Shown here piece by piece: positions 61,785 to 64,000 of a stretch of 64,000 bases of DNA (positions within the stretch are counted from its first letter, which is position 1; the number at the start of each line of letters is the position of its first letter). This DNA is from Janthinobacterium sp. 61 (GTDB lineage Bacteria; Pseudomonadota; Gammaproteobacteria; Burkholderiales; Burkholderiaceae_D), in assembly GCF_002846335.1 (NCBI RefSeq), contig NZ_PJMQ01000001.1, forward strand, positions 5,766,001 to 5,830,000, written 5' to 3'. Both the position numbers and the translations under genes were made by a program. The notes below the pieces were generated by a model. It was given only the letters and a program-made list of their open reading frames with translations, did no database searches and was not told where the DNA came from.

Positions 61785-62224
61785 ACTTCCGCAAAGGCAA
61801 GGGGCGCGAAGACCCCGAAATCAATCTGATCCCGTTCATCGACGTGCTGCTGGTGATCCTGATCTTCCTCATGGTCAGCACCACCTACAGCAAATTTACG
61901 GAGTTGCAGATTACCTTGCCGACGGCCGATGCCGAGCAAGCCAATGACAAGCCGCAGCAGATCGACGTCACCATCGATGCCAAGGGCAACTACACGGTCA
62001 ACCGCGAACCGGTCTCCTTCCGCGACGTGGCCGGTCTGGCCGATGCCCTGCAAAACGCGGCGAAGGCCGCCAACGGCGGCAAGGCGCCCGCGCAGACGCC
62101 CGTGGTGGTGGTCAACGCCGACCAGTTTGCCATGCACCAGATGGTCATCCACGTGATGGAAGCGGCGCGCCTGGCCGGTTATGAAAAGCTGACGTTTGCG
62201 GCGCAGGCTGGCGGCAGCAAATAA
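61781..62224 (+). CDS. exbD: ExbD/TolR-type proton channel subunit
   Basis: A 147-residue partner of ExbB with one membrane helix (about residues 17-37) containing the proton-carrying Asp in INLIPFIDVLLVILIF, and a periplasmic domain. It starts inside the last bases of exbB (ATGA). Supplies energy for TonB-dependent receptors such as those encoded at 30 and 56 kb, though a TonB gene is not in the window. Confidence 0.93.
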   Translation: MNFRKGKGREDPEINLIPFIDVLLVILIFLMVSTTYSKFTELQITLPTADAEQANDKPQQIDVTIDAKGNYTVNREPVSFRDVAGLADALQNAAKAANGGKAPAQTPVVVVNADQFAMHQMVIHVMEAARLAGYEKLTFAAQAGGSK

Positions 62225-62240
62225 GCAGGCAGGATCGGCC

Positions 62241-62337
62241 TGTAGGTCGGCTTAGCCGGCACGGCGTAAGCCGACAAAGCCGCCGCCTAGCATGTCGGAT
62301 TACGCTGCGCCTGACGGCGCAGCTAATCCGACCTACA
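62241..62337. repeat. 97-bp element with 10-bp terminal inverted repeats
   Basis: TGTAGGTCGG at the left end and CCGACCTACA at the right end are exact reverse complements. Inside are two hairpins, GTCGGCTTAGC/GCGTAAGCCGAC and GTCGGATTACGC/GCTAATCCGAC. It fills the spacer between exbD and lpxK and matches the diverged copy at 49950-50066. It looks like a non-coding MITE or REP-type element. Confidence 0.75.
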
Positions 62338-62357
62338 CTATTTTTACGTCTTCCTTC

Positions 62358-63413
62358 ATGCCCACATCCTCCCCCGCCAAGCTTGAAACCACATTGACCC
62401 GCGCCTGGCTGACGCGTGGCCCGCTGGCGTACGCGCTGTGGCCCGTGTCCTTGCTGTTCGGCGCCCTGAGCGCCGTGCGGCGCGGCCTGTACCGGGCAAA
62501 CATCCTGAAATCCGCGCGCCTGCCCGTGCCCGTCGTCGTGGTTGGCAATATCTTTATTGGTGGCACGGGCAAGACCCCGCTGACGATCTGGCTGGTGCAA
62601 GCCTTGCGCGAGGCGGGCATGCGCCCGGGCGTCATTTCGCGCGGCCATGGCAGCGCCGACCGGCTGCCGCGCGCCGTCACCACGGCTTCCACGCCGCAGC
62701 AGGTGGGCGACGAGCCGCTGCTGATCTTCCAGCGCGGCGGCTGTCCCGTGATGGTGGGGCGCGACCGCGCGCAAGCGGGAAGGGCACTGCTGGCTGCGCA
62801 CCCGGACGTCGACGTGCTGGTGACGGACGACGGCTTGCAGCATTACGCTTTGCGGCGCGACGTGGAAATTATGCTGTTCGACGGCCGTGGCGCCGGCAAT
62901 GGCTGGCTGCTGCCGGCCGGCCCGCTGCGCGAATCGCCGCGCCGCCGGCGCGACGTGACGGTGATCAATGCGCCCGAACTGGGGCCGGCACTGGTGGCCA
63001 GGATCGCGCCACAGGGCGGGCTGGTGGTGCAGATGCTGCTGGCCGGTGGCGTGGCCGAACGTATGGTGAATCGCGGCGAAAGCATGCCGCTTGAAACCCT
63101 GGCAGCCAGCGGCCAGCGCATCGTGGCGGCGGCCGGTATCGGCAATCCCCGGCGTTTCTTTGCCATGCTGCGCGGGGCCGGATTGGACTTCATGGAACTG
63201 CCCTTGCCCGACCATCACGACTTCCTCGATCAGCCATTTGCGGCACTCGACACGGATGTGATCTTGATCACCGAGAAGGATGCAGTAAAATGTGCGCAAA
63301 TTGAACATCTCAAAGATGACCCGAGACTGTGGGTCGTCCCCGTCAGTGCGCGCATCGATAGCGCGCTGGCCCAACAAATTGTGGAGAAATGTCGTGGACG
63401 CTCGACTGCTTGA
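62358..63413 (+). CDS. lpxK: Tetraacyldisaccharide 4'-kinase
   Basis: Adds the 4'-phosphate to the lipid A disaccharide at the inner membrane. From the ATG at 62358 it has 351 residues, an N-terminal hydrophobic anchor ([17 protein letters not shown]), Walker [19 protein letters not shown], the [22 protein letters not shown] motif and the C-terminal ITEKDAVKC segment, as in LpxK. It overlaps the Trm112-family gene by 20 bases. Confidence 0.95.
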   Translation: MPTSSPAKLETTLTRAWLTRGPLAYALWPVSLLFGALSAVRRGLYRANILKSARLPVPVVVVGNIFIGGTGKTPLTIWLVQALREAGMRPGVISRGHGSADRLPRAVTTASTPQQVGDEPLLIFQRGGCPVMVGRDRAQAGRALLAAHPDVDVLVTDDGLQHYALRRDVEIMLFDGRGAGNGWLLPAGPLRESPRRRRDVTVINAPELGPALVARIAPQGGLVVQMLLAGGVAERMVNRGESMPLETLAASGQRIVAAAGIGNPRRFFAMLRGAGLDFMELPLPDHHDFLDQPFAALDTDVILITEKDAVKCAQIEHLKDDPRLWVVPVSARIDSALAQQIVEKCRGRSTA

Positions 63414-63570
63414 TATCCTGGTCTGCCCTGTTTGCAAGGGTCCGCTTGAACTCGACAAGAAGGCGCAGGAATTGATTTGCCGCGCCGACCGCCTCGCCTA
63501 TCCTATCCGCGATGGCATCCCCATCATGTGGGCGGACGAAGCGCGCACCCTGCAAGACGCAGTGGAATAA
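63394..63570 (+). CDS. Trm112 family protein
   Basis: A 58-residue zinc-ribbon-like protein from a GTG start at 63394, with GGAG upstream, beginning [20 protein letters not shown]. The CPVC knuckle and [10 protein letters not shown] ending are the Trm112/YcaR pattern. It lies between lpxK and kdsB as in many proteobacteria. Function in this place is unknown; Trm112 proteins activate methyltransferases in other organisms. Confidence 0.9.
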   Translation: MDARLLDILVCPVCKGPLELDKKAQELICRADRLAYPIRDGIPIMWADEARTLQDAVE

Positions 63571-63572
63571 CG

Positions 63573-64000
63573 ATGGCGTTCATCGTCATCATCCCGGCGC
63601 GCCTGGCCTCGACGCGCCTGCCGGGCAAGCCGCTGGCAGACCTGGGCGGCAAGCCGATGGTGGTGCGCGTAGCCGAGCAGGCAGCCCTGTCGGGCGCCGC
63701 GCGCGTCATCGTCGCCACCGACCATGACAGCATCCGTGCTGCCTGCGCCGCGCATGGCGTGGAAGTATGCATGACGCGCGCCGACCATCCGTCGGGCACG
63801 GACCGCATCGCCGAAGTGGCGCGCACGCTCGATTTGCCGCTCGACGCCGTCGTCGTCAACCTGCAGGGCGACGAACCCCTGATCGATCCGTCCCTGCTGG
63901 CCGCCTGTGCGGCGCAGATCAGCGCCGCCGTCCCCATGGCCACCTGCGCCCATCCGCTGCACGACATCGCCGACGCTTTCAACCCAAATGTCGTCAAAGT
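63573..64000 (+). CDS. kdsB: 3-deoxy-manno-octulosonate cytidylyltransferase, 5' part
   Basis: Activates Kdo with CTP for lipopolysaccharide synthesis. The first 142 residues are present, the gene running off the window. [21 protein letters not shown] near the N-terminus, VATDHDSI and [13 protein letters not shown] are the family signatures. The ATG starts two bases after the Trm112 stop, so kdsB is in the exbB-exbD-lpxK operon. Confidence 0.95.
   Translation, partial: MAFIVIIPARLASTRLPGKPLADLGGKPMVVRVAEQAALSGAARVIVATDHDSIRAACAAHGVEVCMTRADHPSGTDRIAEVARTLDLPLDAVVVNLQGDEPLIDPSLLAACAAQISAAVPMATCAHPLHDIADAFNPNVVK

Overview
The window looks like chromosomal DNA of a GC-rich betaproteobacterium of the Oxalobacteraceae, close to Janthinobacterium, Duganella or Massilia. 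This is judged from the protein sequences and from gene order (aroA-cmk-rpsA-ihfB-lapA-lapB at one end, xseA-exbB-exbD-lpxK-Trm112-kdsB at the other). No rRNA, tRNA, CRISPR array, transposase or prophage gene was seen. About 55 genes are packed tightly on both strands, and both end genes (aroA, kdsB) are cut by the window edge.

Layout. 1-8.7 kb: housekeeping and envelope genes (aroA, cmk, rpsA, ihfB, lapA, lapB, ugd, rfaE1) and a ComEA-like DNA-binding protein with a Lys/Ala tail. 8.8-13.7 kb: a phospholipase D family enzyme, a secreted M28 peptidase and a cyclic-nucleotide-binding/thioredoxin-reductase-like fusion. 14-21 kb: cysM, a small HTH-like gene, then a tightly overlapping minus-strand set MoxR ATPase - DUF58 - transglutaminase - mltB. 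21-33.6 kb: a mixed region with a histone-deacetylase-like hydrolase, the YlqF GTPase, an extradiol dioxygenase facing a LysR gene, an M1 peptidase with a membrane protein, an outer-membrane barrel without a plug, dsbA with a small Cys protein, and an SDR. 34-40.5 kb: a minus-strand efflux operon (NodT outer-membrane factor, MarR, FUSC pump, DUF1656, HlyD adaptor, LysR). 40.6-47.6 kb: small envelope or unknown proteins, an aldo/keto reductase, a CYTH-CHAD protein and a GGDEF-EAL protein. 48-58.4 kb: sodB, then a beta-glucoside locus (LacI, ABC importer, GH1 glucosidase, ATPase, TonB receptor) with clear LacI-type operators. 58.5-64 kb: xseA, a 1.3 kb intergenic repeat array, and the exbB-exbD-lpxK-Trm112-kdsB operon.

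The most striking feature is the array between xseA and exbB (about 59.97-60.99 kb). It holds seven copies of one composite module. Each has a 35-bp core with a DnaA-box sequence (TTATCCACA five times, TTGTCCACA twice), flanked by a half-matching box on the left and an inverted box on the right at fixed spacing. An IHF-like AATCAA site lies 42 bp upstream (41 in one copy), and a TTTTGCGCA-type motif lies 28 bp before that. The fixed geometry with diverged connecting DNA suggests a selected nucleoprotein locus, possibly one that titrates or recharges the replication initiator DnaA, comparable in parts to datA or DARS of E. coli. That function is inference.

Other points: an 88-bp palindromic intergenic repeat in three copies, a second terminal-inverted-repeat element in two copies, two paralogous small membrane proteins with identically spaced cysteines (one beside dsbA), and an apparent insertion of the beta-glucoside locus between sodB and xseA. 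Start codons were chosen by family start, Shine-Dalgarno spacing and overlap with the preceding gene; doubtful starts are flagged.
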